Positions 18,110-25,986 of a stretch of DNA of 34,972 nt are shown in pieces. Numbering within the stretch: position 1 is the stretch's first letter; every line of letters starts with the position of its first letter. Source of the DNA: JBJFCE01 sp964437825 (GTDB lineage: Bacteria; Bacillota; Clostridia; Lachnospirales; Lachnospiraceae); contig CAYTIH010000027.1 of the NCBI GenBank assembly GCA_964437825.1, forward strand, positions 1 through 34,972, in the 5' to 3' direction. The notes beneath the pieces are model-generated. The model did no database searches. It worked only from the letters and a program-made list of their open reading frames with translations, and was not told the DNA's origin. The translations under genes and the position numbers were made by a program.

Positions 18110-19510
18110 TCAGTTCTCCTTTTCTTCTTCCTCTGCCATCGCAGCTTTTATCATAATTGCACATTCAATCCGCTTTCTCTGAAGCTCACAGCCGATATCA
18201 TATGCACCGTCTATATCTCCATCAAAATGATAGGCATTTGCCGCGCAGCCGCCGCTGCAGTAGAATTTAGCAAAGCAGTTCTTACACTTTTCTTTGGAAT
18301 AAACATTGCAGTCATGGAATTTTGCCCGGATATCCTCCCGGGTCACTCCGGTATCCACATTGCCCATCAGAAAATCCTCATTTCCGACAAATTGATGGCA
18401 GGGATAAAGGTCTCCCCATGGCGTTACCGCCAGGTATTCACAGCCGGAGCCGCAGCCGGATAAACGTTTTGCGACACAGGGGCCTCCTTCCAAATCCACC
18501 ATAAAGTGAAAGAACTGAAAGGGTCTGCCTTCCTTATGGCGTTTAATCACTTCGAGCGCCAGTCTGTCATATTCTTCCTTAATCGCAGGGATATCCTCTT
18601 CCCTGATCGCATAATCCTCGGAATCCTCCGCCACCACAGGCTCCACGGAGATCTGCTCAAATCCCAGATCCGCAAAGTGCTTGACGTCCTGCGCGAAATC
18701 CAAATTATAGCGGGTAAAGGTGCCTCTCACATAATAGTTCATCTGATTTCGGCTTTCGGCCACGTGCTGAAACTTCGGAACGATCTCATCATAGCTTCCC
18801 TGACCGCCTCTGTGAGGTCGCATTCTGTCATTGACTTCCCTTCGTCCGTCAATACTCAGGACAATATTTCCCATTTCTTTATTAATAAACGACAGCTTCT
18901 CCTCATCTAACAGGATTCCGTTGGTGGTAACCGTGAACCGGAAGTGCTTGTTATGCTCTTTTTCCAGACTTCTTCCATACAGTACCAGATCCTTAACCAC
19001 CTGCCAGTTCATCAAAGGCTCGCCGCCAAAAAAATCCACTTCCAGATTCACTCTGTTTCCGGAATTCGCCACCAGAAAATCCAGCGCTTTCTTTCCGGTC
19101 TCAAAGCTCATAAGCGCTCTTCTGCCGTGATATTCTCCCTCCTGGGCAAAACAGTATTTACATGCCAGATTACAGTCATGTGCAATATGTAAACACAAAG
19201 CCTTGACCACGGTCTGTCTGTTTTTAAAGGAATCAATATATGCTTCATAAATATCTTCAGTAAACAGCATATCATTTTCATAAAGCTCTAAAATTTCCGA
19301 AACAGCCTCCGCAATCTCATCTTCCCGGTAGCGGCTCTGCCCGCTCTCCATAATCCGTCTCACGACAGGATCCGTTCCGGTTATATTCTCTTTGATTGCC
19401 GATTCCACTAACGGAATCATATCATAAACAATGTCGTCCACCACATGGACGGAGCCACTGTTCACATCCATTACGATATTATATCCATTGTTTTTATACT
19501 GATGTACCAC
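18110..19510 (-). CDS. scfB: SCIFF peptide maturase, radical SAM/SPASM
   Basis: Radical-SAM enzyme of the ranthipeptide class; known relatives install thioether bonds between Cys and side-chain carbons of other residues in the SCIFF peptide. The 466-residue product has a RiPP-recognition-like N terminus, the Cys113-x3-Cys117-x2-Cys120 cluster motif, and FGGEPL (161-166). A cysteine-rich SPASM region carries Cys345, 353, 357, 371, 401, 409, 412, 418, 422 and 441, suitable for two auxiliary clusters. The start chosen is the GTG at 19510: AGGAGG lies six bases upstream, and the product then begins MVHQYKNNGYNIVMDV, as in the family. Upstream in-frame ATGs lack a ribosome binding site. The precursor gene lies 88 bases upstream. 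Confidence 0.95.
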   Translation of the reverse strand: MVHQYKNNGYNIVMDVNSGSVHVVDDIVYDMIPLVESAIKENITGTDPVVRRIMESGQSRYREDEIAEAVSEILELYENDMLFTEDIYEAYIDSFKNRQTVVKALCLHIAHDCNLACKYCFAQEGEYHGRRALMSFETGKKALDFLVANSGNRVNLEVDFFGGEPLMNWQVVKDLVLYGRSLEKEHNKHFRFTVTTNGILLDEEKLSFINKEMGNIVLSIDGRREVNDRMRPHRGGQGSYDEIVPKFQHVAESRNQMNYYVRGTFTRYNLDFAQDVKHFADLGFEQISVEPVVAEDSEDYAIREEDIPAIKEEYDRLALEVIKRHKEGRPFQFFHFMVDLEGGPCVAKRLSGCGSGCEYLAVTPWGDLYPCHQFVGNEDFLMGNVDTGVTREDIRAKFHDCNVYSKEKCKNCFAKFYCSGGCAANAYHFDGDIDGAYDIGCELQRKRIECAIMIKAAMAEEEEKEN

Positions 19511-19534
19511 TGAACTCCTCCTCATGTGCGCAAA

Positions 19535-19561
19535 TAAGCAGCGACTGGTCATCGCTGCTTA
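19535..19561 (-). other. Hairpin between scfA and scfB
   Basis: Perfect 10-base arms (TAAGCAGCGA and its complement) enclose a seven-base loop in the 88-base spacer. On the minus strand it is followed by only ATTTG, so it is a weak or partial terminator at best. Its position suggests it keeps scfA message more abundant or more stable than scfB message, as is common when a precursor peptide precedes its enzyme. Confidence 0.7.
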
Positions 19562-19598
19562 CAATCACTCTTCTTTTAAATCTTTTCTTTTTGAATCT

Positions 19599-19742
19599 TT
19601 ATTTTGCATGCTCGCAGGTCTGATTTCCAACTGTACAGGAAGTCTTACATGCCGACTGGCAGGAAGTCTGGCATTCGCCGCATCCGCCCTTCTTCATGGA
19701 TTTCTTAAAATCTCTTGTGTTTAAAGTTTTAATATGTTTCAT
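19599..19742 (-). CDS. scfA: SCIFF (six-cysteine) ranthipeptide precursor
   Basis: A 47-residue peptide with exactly six cysteines at 21, 24, 28, 32, 36 and 43, the defining pattern of the SCIFF family. The leader is basic (MKHIKTLNTRDFKKSMKKGG); the core has the well-conserved QSACKTSCTVGNQTCE stretch, with Thr residues next to Cys residues that can act as thioether partners. The ATG at 19742 follows AAGGAGG five bases upstream. Its maturase lies next in the operon, then secDF. The biological role of the matured peptide is not known; its near-universal presence in Clostridia argues for a conserved cellular role rather than a variable antibiotic. Identity is very secure from the sequence. Confidence 0.97.
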   Translation of the reverse strand: MKHIKTLNTRDFKKSMKKGGCGECQTSCQSACKTSCTVGNQTCEHAK

Positions 19743-19794
19743 GTCATCCTCCTTATAGTTAGGCCTTCACAGGCAAATATTCATAACCTTAGGT

Positions 19795-19823
19795 AGTATA
19801 GCATATTTATCCGGCCATTTCAA
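19795..19823 (-). promoter_or_regulatory. Strong promoter of scfA
   Basis: On the minus strand TTGAAA (19818-19823) and TATACT (19795-19800) are 17 bases apart, with TG at the extended -10 position. The predicted start near 19788 gives a leader of about 45 bases with a small GCCT-GUGA-AGGC hairpin ahead of the ribosome binding site. A copy of a 19-base direct repeat lies three bases upstream of the -35. Confidence 0.8.
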
Positions 19824-19826
19824 CAA

Positions 19827-19882
19827 AAACGTGCTTAGAGGAACCGTTTTATTTTTAAATTACAAACGTGCTTAGAGGAACC
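19827..19882. repeat. Pair of 19-bp direct repeats upstream of the scfA promoter
   Basis: AAACGTGCTTAGAGGAACC occurs at 19827-19845 and again, identical, at 19864-19882, a period of 37 bases. The near copy is three bases from the -35 of the scfA promoter. The placement fits an activator site pair, but a stray repeated element cannot be excluded. No further copy was noticed in this window. Confidence 0.85.
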
Positions 19883-19938
19883 CCAAAGTAATAAAAGCGT
19901 TTCTCCATAAAATCCTGCTATTTTATCGATCCGGCCGC

Positions 19939-20718
19939 TTACTGGAACAGAGCTGCCAGGTCTGAAATGGTATCCGTGATCTCCGATACCGACTTTTCAA
20001 TATCATTATAGATCACCGAGGACTGATTGGATAAATCCTGCATGCTCTTGGCTACGACTGCAAATCCTGCGCCCGCTTCACCGCTTCTGGCAGCTTCAAT
20101 ACTGGCGTTCAGGGAAAGGATTCTCTGCTTGCTTGCAATCGCCTTCAAATGACTGGTGTTATCATTAATGGTCTGAATCAATCCCGTTGCATGCTTTACC
20201 TCATCCTGCAGCGTACTGAAACGCTCTGCATTATGCTGCTTATAATATTCCAGATTAACCAATTGATTGACGACGATGCCTAAGAGATTCGCCGAAGCAC
20301 GGATTCTTGACTCCGTACTCACCGGAACCTTGCTCAGTGCCTGTATGTACTGCTCCGGATCAATGCCCAGTTCCCTTGCAGTCCTGCGGAATTGTTCTTC
20401 ATCCGGCTCCTTCGGAAGCACCTGTCCTCCGATGATGGCGCCGATCTTCTCTCCGTTTACCACAATATCCACGGAAAAGTCCATCAACCCCGCATGACAG
20501 AAATAGGTACCCGAACACTCATTATCACATTTGACGCAGCGCCTGTTTCCTTCCGCCGACCCGCGGGTATACTTCATACAAAAATCAGTAAAATTACTTC
20601 CTTCTGTGAGGTATTCCCCGTTTTTACCTACAGCAATTGCGGCAAGCCCGGTTGCATTTGAAAAATTGTCCTGAATCTGCTGCAATTTTGATAAATCCAT
20701 AAAATCCTTCAGTTCCAT
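19939..20718 (-). CDS. Soluble PocR-domain protein with short chemoreceptor-like tail
   Basis: The 259-residue product has an N-terminal PocR-type sensory domain (about 5-160), known from regulators of propanediol/cobalamin metabolism and from histidine kinases. It includes a cysteine set at 47, 61, 64, 68 and 74 that could hold a metal or cofactor. The C-terminal part has the hairpin-tip signature of methyl-accepting chemotaxis proteins (about 199-232: LNASIEAARSGEAGAGFAVVA), followed by a short return helix. There is no membrane segment, and the helices are too short to include methylation sites. The ATG at 20718 has GGGGGAGG five bases upstream, and a promoter lies at 20823-20851. The ligand and partner are unknown. 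scfA follows but has its own promoter. Confidence 0.85.
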   Translation of the reverse strand: MELKDFMDLSKLQQIQDNFSNATGLAAIAVGKNGEYLTEGSNFTDFCMKYTRGSAEGNRRCVKCDNECSGTYFCHAGLMDFSVDIVVNGEKIGAIIGGQVLPKEPDEEQFRRTARELGIDPEQYIQALSKVPVSTESRIRASANLLGIVVNQLVNLEYYKQHNAERFSTLQDEVKHATGLIQTINDNTSHLKAIASKQRILSLNASIEAARSGEAGAGFAVVAKSMQDLSNQSSVIYNDIEKSVSEITDTISDLAALFQ

Positions 20719-20822
20719 TGTAGCCTCCCCCGAATCATCGAACCGCCGCCGGTTAGCATACCCCGAATCGCTTTCGCAATTTTACAACTGCCCCGGCAGA
20801 TCTGATCCATATTTTTGATATT

Positions 20823-20851
20823 ATTTTACTATAATCATGAAAATATTGCAA
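20823..20851 (-). promoter_or_regulatory. Promoter of the PocR-domain gene
   Basis: On the minus strand TTGCAA (20846-20851) and TAAAAT (20823-20828) are 17 bases apart. It lies just past the stop of the small membrane protein gene and about 105 bases upstream of the start at 20718, leaving a leader of nearly 100 bases. Confidence 0.65.
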
Positions 20852-20894
20852 TGAAACCGATCAAAATGTTCAAAGTATAGTGCAAAATACAATA

Positions 20895-21290
20895 TTATGC
20901 CAACATTCCGCCCAGCATCCCGCTCCCTGCGCATAGTAAAAATGTCGTAATCAGATTGCTTCCAAAATCGGATATGGTATGATTCAGGATCAGGGTGACC
21001 AGCAGTAATACAATAAAATACAGGCACCCCTGTATCAGTCCCCATAGGTACTTCCTGTTTCCTGCCCGCTTTCCTGCAATCATACCGGAAACCAAAGTGG
21101 ATAGCACATAGATCAGAATAACGCCTATGGATACCGCCTGCTGCGATAACGCAAACTTATATAAAAGAGCTGCCAGCACTAACAGCAAGCCGCCGGTAAT
21201 CAGATAACCGAATAGGAGACACTGCAAAATCCTGACCACGGGCGGTTTCGGTATCCGAATTTCTTCTCTTGTCCTGACCTTTTGTTTCAT
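20895..21290 (-). CDS. Small integral membrane protein, TIGR04086-like
   Basis: A 131-residue protein with a basic cytoplasmic N terminus (KQKVRTREEIRIPKPP) and four predicted membrane segments, including Gly-rich turns (GMIAGKRAGNRKYLWGLIQG, GSGMLGGMLA). Size, topology and closeness to the SCIFF genes fit the TIGR04086 family of clostridial membrane proteins; this is from memory of the family. Function is unknown. The ATG at 21290 is chosen because GGAGG lies six bases upstream; 13 more codons are open upstream without a ribosome binding site. It is divergent from the CNNM gene. Confidence 0.75.
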   Translation of the reverse strand: MKQKVRTREEIRIPKPPVVRILQCLLFGYLITGGLLLVLAALLYKFALSQQAVSIGVILIYVLSTLVSGMIAGKRAGNRKYLWGLIQGCLYFIVLLLVTLILNHTISDFGSNLITTFLLCAGSGMLGGMLA

Positions 21291-21391
21291 TTTTCTCCTC
21301 CATTTCACTCTTTTTTTCGAACGATTCATGCACTTTTACATACATATTCTATTCCTGTTCTATGTATATATATTCAGGAGGTCCCTCAAAC

Positions 21392-21422
21392 TTGACAAGC
21401 ACTTTCGTACTGTAGTAAAGTG
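21392..21422 (+). promoter_or_regulatory. Promoter of the CNNM gene with overlapping inverted repeat
   Basis: TTGACA (21392-21397) is followed 18 bases later by TAAAGT (21416-21421). CACTTT (21400-21405) and AAAGTG (21417-21422) form an inverted repeat between and across the -10, placed where a repressor or metal-sensing regulator could block initiation. It lies about 40 bases upstream of the CNNM start. Confidence 0.6.
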
Positions 21423-21462
21423 TTTAAAAGAGTTTTAATTTAGGAAAGGCATTTTATTCTAT

Positions 21463-22755
21463 ATGGACCCTGATATTATTATCAAACTGATTGTTCTTCT
21501 CATTCTGCTTTTTTTATCTTCTTTTTTTTCATCCTCGGAAACCGCTCTGTCGACGGTAAACCGTATACGGATACGAACGCTATGTGAAGAAGGAAATCAT
21601 CGCGCACAGGTATTAAACGGCGTACTGAATCAGTATTCCAAAATGCTCAGTGCCATCCTGATCGGTAATAATATCGTAAATCTGGGAGCCTCATCCCTCG
21701 CCACCACACTTGCAATTGATATCTGGGGCAATGTAGCTGTCGGCATCGCTACCGGCATATTGACCGTTCTGGTTCTTTTATTCGGCGAAATTATTCCCAA
21801 AACCAGAGCTATGTTAAGCGCCGAAAAAACAGCCCTCTCAAATGCCGCTATTATCCGCGCACTGATGTGGGTGCTGACTCCGGTCATCTTTCTTGTAGAT
21901 ATCATGTCAAACGCCATTCTCCGGATGCTTCACGTCGATCCCAATCAAAAAGCCGCCGCCCTTACGGAAAGTGAACTGCGTACTCTCGTGGATGTCAGCC
22001 ATGAAGACGGTGTGATTGAAAGCAAAGAAAAGGAAATGATCAATAATGTGTTTGACTTCTCCGATGCCGTTGCAAGGGACATCATGATTCCCCGGATTCA
22101 CATGACCACCATTTCCGTGAATGCTTCTTATCATGAGGTACTTCATGTTTTCCGTGATTCCATGTATACCAGAATTCCGGTTTACGAGGACGACCAGGAT
22201 CATATCATCGGCATTATCAATATCAAGGATTTCCTGCTTCTGACCAATCGGGAAAAATTCCAGATCCCGAACATTCTGCGTGATGTTTACTATACTTATG
22301 AATTAAAACCCACTTCCGATTTGATGCTGGAAATGCGTGAGCGGGGCGAGGCCGTAACCATGGTACTCGATGAATATGGCGCAACTGCCGGCATGATCAC
22401 ATTTGAGGACCTTCTCGAGGAAATCGTCGGAGAAATCCGCGACGAATATGACGAAGACGAAAAAGAACTGATTCAGGCGCTTTCTGAAAGAGAATATCTG
22501 ATTGAAGGCAGCATGAAGCTGGACGATATCAATGATGCGCTTTCTCTTGATTTAAACTGTGAAGAATTCGATTCCATCGGCGGTATGATGATTCATCATC
22601 TGGAACGGGTCGCAAAGCTGCATGATAAAGTTGTACTGGATGACGGAACCGTTCTGGAAGCTTCTCAGGTGCACCGAAACCGGATTGAAAAGGTAAAATT
22701 GACACTTCCCGAACAAACACTTGAAGCGGAACCTACGGAAAAAATAACCGAATAA
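21463..22755 (+). CDS. CNNM/CorC (HlyC)-family membrane transport protein
   Basis: A 430-residue protein with an N-terminal CNNM (DUF21) membrane domain (about 1-170, four hydrophobic segments, SSFFSSSETAL near 19). A pair of CBS domains (about 200-320) and a C-terminal CorC_HlyC domain (about 345-420) follow. The family is linked to Mg2+ (and Co2+) efflux or homeostasis and is often mislabelled haemolysin. The ATG at 21463 has a somewhat distant GGAAAGG (about 14 bases). This is the only plus-strand gene in the window. It starts divergently from the small membrane protein gene and ends at a terminator shared with the spoVB-like gene. The exact ion is not determined by the sequence. Confidence 0.92.
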   Translation: MDPDIIIKLIVLLILLFLSSFFSSSETALSTVNRIRIRTLCEEGNHRAQVLNGVLNQYSKMLSAILIGNNIVNLGASSLATTLAIDIWGNVAVGIATGILTVLVLLFGEIIPKTRAMLSAEKTALSNAAIIRALMWVLTPVIFLVDIMSNAILRMLHVDPNQKAAALTESELRTLVDVSHEDGVIESKEKEMINNVFDFSDAVARDIMIPRIHMTTISVNASYHEVLHVFRDSMYTRIPVYEDDQDHIIGIINIKDFLLLTNREKFQIPNILRDVYYTYELKPTSDLMLEMRERGEAVTMVLDEYGATAGMITFEDLLEEIVGEIRDEYDEDEKELIQALSEREYLIEGSMKLDDINDALSLDLNCEEFDSIGGMMIHHLERVAKLHDKVVLDDGTVLEASQVHRNRIEKVKLTLPEQTLEAEPTEKITE

Positions 22756-22770
22756 TTTTGTTATGTTGCA

Positions 22771-22807
22771 AAAGGACCTTCCCGATTTTTTATCGATAAG
22801 GTCCTTT
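22771..22807. terminator. Bidirectional terminator between converging genes
   Basis: AAAGGACCTT (22771-22780) and AAGGTCCTTT (22798-22807) are perfect 10-base arms with a 17-base loop, with T tracts on both sides. It ends the CNNM gene on the plus strand and the aspartate-family operon on the minus strand. The stop codon of the spoVB-like gene begins at the base after the arm. Confidence 0.88.
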
Positions 22808-24526
22808 TTATAACAGTCCTGTCTTCTTTGCAATTCTTACAAGCGTTGTGCCCTTTGGCATACTGCGAAGCTCTTTTTCCCCCACGCCGCCTGATTTCAC
22901 AAGCACAACGAAATAGATGCATACCGCGATACCAATTGACAGCACCAGTGAAACGGCGTTGCTTTTGATCACCCTGTAAGCGCCGAAATATACAAGCCAT
23001 GCGACAACTCCCATTACCATGGAGGCCAGAATCGGCATCACAAAGGTATTTTTGATCTCCTGCTTATATCCAAGGAGTTTTCTCATGCATCCTGCATTCA
23101 AATATACAATCACGCCGGAGTATACAATCGATGCAATCACCAGCGCATACAGATTCAGCTCCGTAAAGATCAGCAGCACTGCCAGCACTACGGATTGTAT
23201 CATCAGCGCAATACTTGCATTGATCACGGGCTTTTGCACCTTACCGATTCCCTGTAATACACCGTTTGTAATGGTGGATATGCTGAAGGTAATGACTGTG
23301 ACCGAAAGATAACGAAGCAGGCTTGATGCCATATCTAATGAGGCTCTCTGCGGGAACAAAAGCTGCGTAACAGGCCTTGCCAATACCAAAAGCCCCACCG
23401 TCGAGGGAATCACAATTATCATAGTCACCTGAATCGCCTGATTGATTTTGGCTCTGATCAGGCGCATATCCCTCTGGGCATATGCACCGGAAATAGTCGG
23501 AATCATGACGGATGACATCGCCGCAGCAATTGCAATGGGCACATTGACGATTAAGCTTGCCTTCCCGGAATAAATACCATACATCGTGGAGGATTCCGAT
23601 TCCGACACTCCCTGCAATCCCCTTAAAATCCCGTAATAAATACTTTGATTCACTGCATTGCAGCAGTTATAGATAAAATTACTGAGCAGGATCGGCGTCA
23701 CCATCATAATAATGAGTCTGAATATCTCTCCATAAGGGAGCTCGCTTCCGGTCCGGTCCCGTTTGACATCCCTGCCTATGGACCTGCGATTGATCATATA
23801 GACCCATACCATAAAAAGCATGGCAATCAGTACACCGCTTCCGGTTCCAAGTGCACTTCCGGCCGCACCGTAAATGGCTCTCTGCGTATCCGTACTTCTG
23901 GCTGCCGACTCTCCCAGCACATAGGCGGAACCGGTTTCCAAAATGCTGTGCGCTGCATAAGTTGCTTCTCTGGTACTCCTTGTCATCCCTGCTACGGATC
24001 GGGTAAAAAAGTATGCCGCCCCAATACTGACACTTGCATTTAAGATTTGTTCAAAAATCTGCGACACGGAGGTCGGCGTCATGGTATGATGCGCCTGAAA
24101 ATATCCCCTGAGCGCACCAAGCGGTCCAAACAAAATAATGGTGGGCGCAAATACCCGCAGCACATTGGCAGCGTTCGCTCCCACAAATTTATCCGCAAAG
24201 AAGTATAAAACCGCAGAGGCAATAACCCCCATAACCATAACATACCACAGGGAACAGATAAATACCCTGTGCGCATTTCTGTACTGCCCAAGCGCCAGCT
24301 TCTCGGCAATCAGCTTCGAAACAGCAGCCGGAATATTATAGGACGACAGCATTAGTATTATTAAGTAGATATTATAAGCCGAGCTGTAATAGCCGTTTCC
24401 TTCATCGCCGATTAACGAAGTTAACGGGCTTCGGTATAAAATACCTATAATTTTAACAAGGATTCCTGCTGCTACAAGAACCCCTGCCTGCTTTACAATA
24501 TTTCCGTTCCGCTTATTTGAAGCCAT
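22808..24526 (-). CDS. SpoVB/MurJ-family polysaccharide (lipid II) flippase
   Basis: A 572-residue membrane protein with about 14 hydrophobic segments of the MOP (multidrug/oligosaccharidyl-lipid/polysaccharide) exporter superfamily. The N-terminal stretch (KQAGVLVAAGILVKIIGILYR) and the YNIPAAVSKLIAEKLALG segment near 62-80 are typical of SpoVB and YtgP (MurJ). These move lipid-linked wall precursors, SpoVB for the spore cortex. There is an insert of about 50 residues near 165-215. The ATG at 24526 has AGGTGG six bases upstream and lies 52 bases after lysC with no terminator seen between, so it may be read through from the amino-acid operon. Which flippase role it has cannot be decided here. 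Confidence 0.88.
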   Translation of the reverse strand: MASNKRNGNIVKQAGVLVAAGILVKIIGILYRSPLTSLIGDEGNGYYSSAYNIYLIILMLSSYNIPAAVSKLIAEKLALGQYRNAHRVFICSLWYVMVMGVIASAVLYFFADKFVGANAANVLRVFAPTIILFGPLGALRGYFQAHHTMTPTSVSQIFEQILNASVSIGAAYFFTRSVAGMTRSTREATYAAHSILETGSAYVLGESAARSTDTQRAIYGAAGSALGTGSGVLIAMLFMVWVYMINRRSIGRDVKRDRTGSELPYGEIFRLIIMMVTPILLSNFIYNCCNAVNQSIYYGILRGLQGVSESESSTMYGIYSGKASLIVNVPIAIAAAMSSVMIPTISGAYAQRDMRLIRAKINQAIQVTMIIVIPSTVGLLVLARPVTQLLFPQRASLDMASSLLRYLSVTVITFSISTITNGVLQGIGKVQKPVINASIALMIQSVVLAVLLIFTELNLYALVIASIVYSGVIVYLNAGCMRKLLGYKQEIKNTFVMPILASMVMGVVAWLVYFGAYRVIKSNAVSLVLSIGIAVCIYFVVLVKSGGVGEKELRSMPKGTTLVRIAKKTGLL

Positions 24527-24578
24527 TTATGAACCACCTAATCGTTACTCCATTAATCATATAATAATACCCGGCGAT

Positions 24579-25898
24579 TTACAACTGTGCAACAACAAAA
24601 ATATTATAAATTGCCTTAATCGCCGTTTCAAAATCTTCATTTTTGACGCCAATGATAATATTCAGCTCGCTGGAACCCTGATCAATCATTTTTACGTTAA
24701 CGTTCACATGTGCAAGCGCAGAGAAAATGCGTCCGGCAGTTCCTCTGGTTGCTTTCATACCGCGTCCCACAACCGCAATCAGCGCCAAATCGGACTCCAT
24801 TTCAATCGTATCGGGTTCAGCCAGCTTATGAATACCGGCTAACACCTTCTGCTCTTTTTCCATAAACTCGGACTGATGCACGAAAACGGTCAGCGTATCA
24901 ATACCGGAGGGTACATGCTCAAAGGAAATTCCGTTCTTTTCAAAAACCTCCAATACCTTTCTTCCGAATCCGATTTCGGAATTCATCATATCCTTTTCTA
25001 TATTGATGGAACAGAAGCCCTTTTTACCCGCAACACCGGTTATCACATACTTAGGCTTCTGGCAGGTGCTTTCCACAATCCATGTCCCCTTATTCTCCGG
25101 CTTATTGGTGTTTCGTATATTAATAGGAATACCCGCTTTTCGAACAGGGAAAATCGCATCCTCATGAAGCACGCCTGCTCCCATATAGGAAAGCTCTCGA
25201 AGCTCTCTATAAGTGATCGTCTCTATCGTCTCAGGATTATGGATAATACGGGGATCTGCAATTAAGAATCCGGATACATCGGTCCAGTTCTCATACACAT
25301 CCGCTCTCGAAGCTCTCGCAACAATGGAACCGGTGATATCGGAGCCGCCTCTGGAAAAAGTCTTTACTCTGCCGTCAGGCATTGCACCATAAAAGCCCGG
25401 AATCACCGCACGCTCCTCCTCTGCAAGGCGCGCCGACAATACCCGATCCGTCTTTTCGGAATCGAAATTACCGTTTTCATCAAAACAGACCACTTCAGCT
25501 GCATCTATAAAAGTATAACCCAGATAATTCGCCATAATAATGCTGTTTAAATATTCTCCGCGGCTGGCAGCATAATCCATTCCTGCTTTTGCAGCAAAAT
25601 TCTCACGAATCGTCTCAAACTCATTCTCCAGTGACAAATCCAGCTTTAAACCGTCAAGGATTTCCTGATAACGCTCTTTGATTCTGGCCAGAATATCCGA
25701 ATATACCTTATCCTCCTGTGCAGCTGTATAACACGCATATAACATATCCGTTACCTTGGTATCCTCGGAAAAACGCTTTCCCGGCGCGGAAGGTACCACA
25801 TATTTGCGGTTTTCATCCGAGCGGATAATCGCGCCAACCTTCTCAAACTGAGCCGCACTGGCCAAAGAGCTTCCACCAAATTTCACTACCTTAATCAT
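24579..25898 (-). CDS. lysC: Aspartate kinase
   Basis: Phosphorylates aspartate, the first step to Lys, Thr, Met and diaminopimelate. The 439-residue product has KFGGSS (6-11), the catalytic SRGGSDITGS region near 180-195, and a C-terminal pair of ACT domains (about 300-439) that usually bind Lys or Thr. It is a monofunctional chain, not fused to homoserine dehydrogenase. The ATG at 25898 is chosen, four codons inside the longest frame, because GGAGG lies five bases upstream. It stands with hom and the probable homoserine kinase, which suggests a threonine-directed isozyme. Confidence 0.95.
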   Translation of the reverse strand: MIKVVKFGGSSLASAAQFEKVGAIIRSDENRKYVVPSAPGKRFSEDTKVTDMLYACYTAAQEDKVYSDILARIKERYQEILDGLKLDLSLENEFETIRENFAAKAGMDYAASRGEYLNSIIMANYLGYTFIDAAEVVCFDENGNFDSEKTDRVLSARLAEEERAVIPGFYGAMPDGRVKTFSRGGSDITGSIVARASRADVYENWTDVSGFLIADPRIIHNPETIETITYRELRELSYMGAGVLHEDAIFPVRKAGIPINIRNTNKPENKGTWIVESTCQKPKYVITGVAGKKGFCSINIEKDMMNSEIGFGRKVLEVFEKNGISFEHVPSGIDTLTVFVHQSEFMEKEQKVLAGIHKLAEPDTIEMESDLALIAVVGRGMKATRGTAGRIFSALAHVNVNVKMIDQGSSELNIIIGVKNEDFETAIKAIYNIFVVAQL

Positions 25899-25986
25899 TG
25901 TTTCCTCCATTTCAAAGCGTTCACTTTGCGCGGACGAATCCTCTCCAAAGCAAGCTTTTAATCCCTCACGTTTTTCTTAACCGATA

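Noticed and set aside
19511..19552. Upstream ATG starts for scfB
   Set aside because: No ribosome binding site, and the AGGAGG that serves the GTG at 19510 would be inside the coding region; the family N terminus begins at the GTG.
19907..19926. Terminator for the PocR-domain gene
   Set aside because: ATAAAAT/ATTTTAT arms pair only through A-T and no U-run follows; too weak to call.
21157..21345. Minus-strand frame overlapping the start of the small membrane protein
   Set aside because: Out-of-frame shadow; the ribosome binding site and four membrane segments support the gene starting at 21290.
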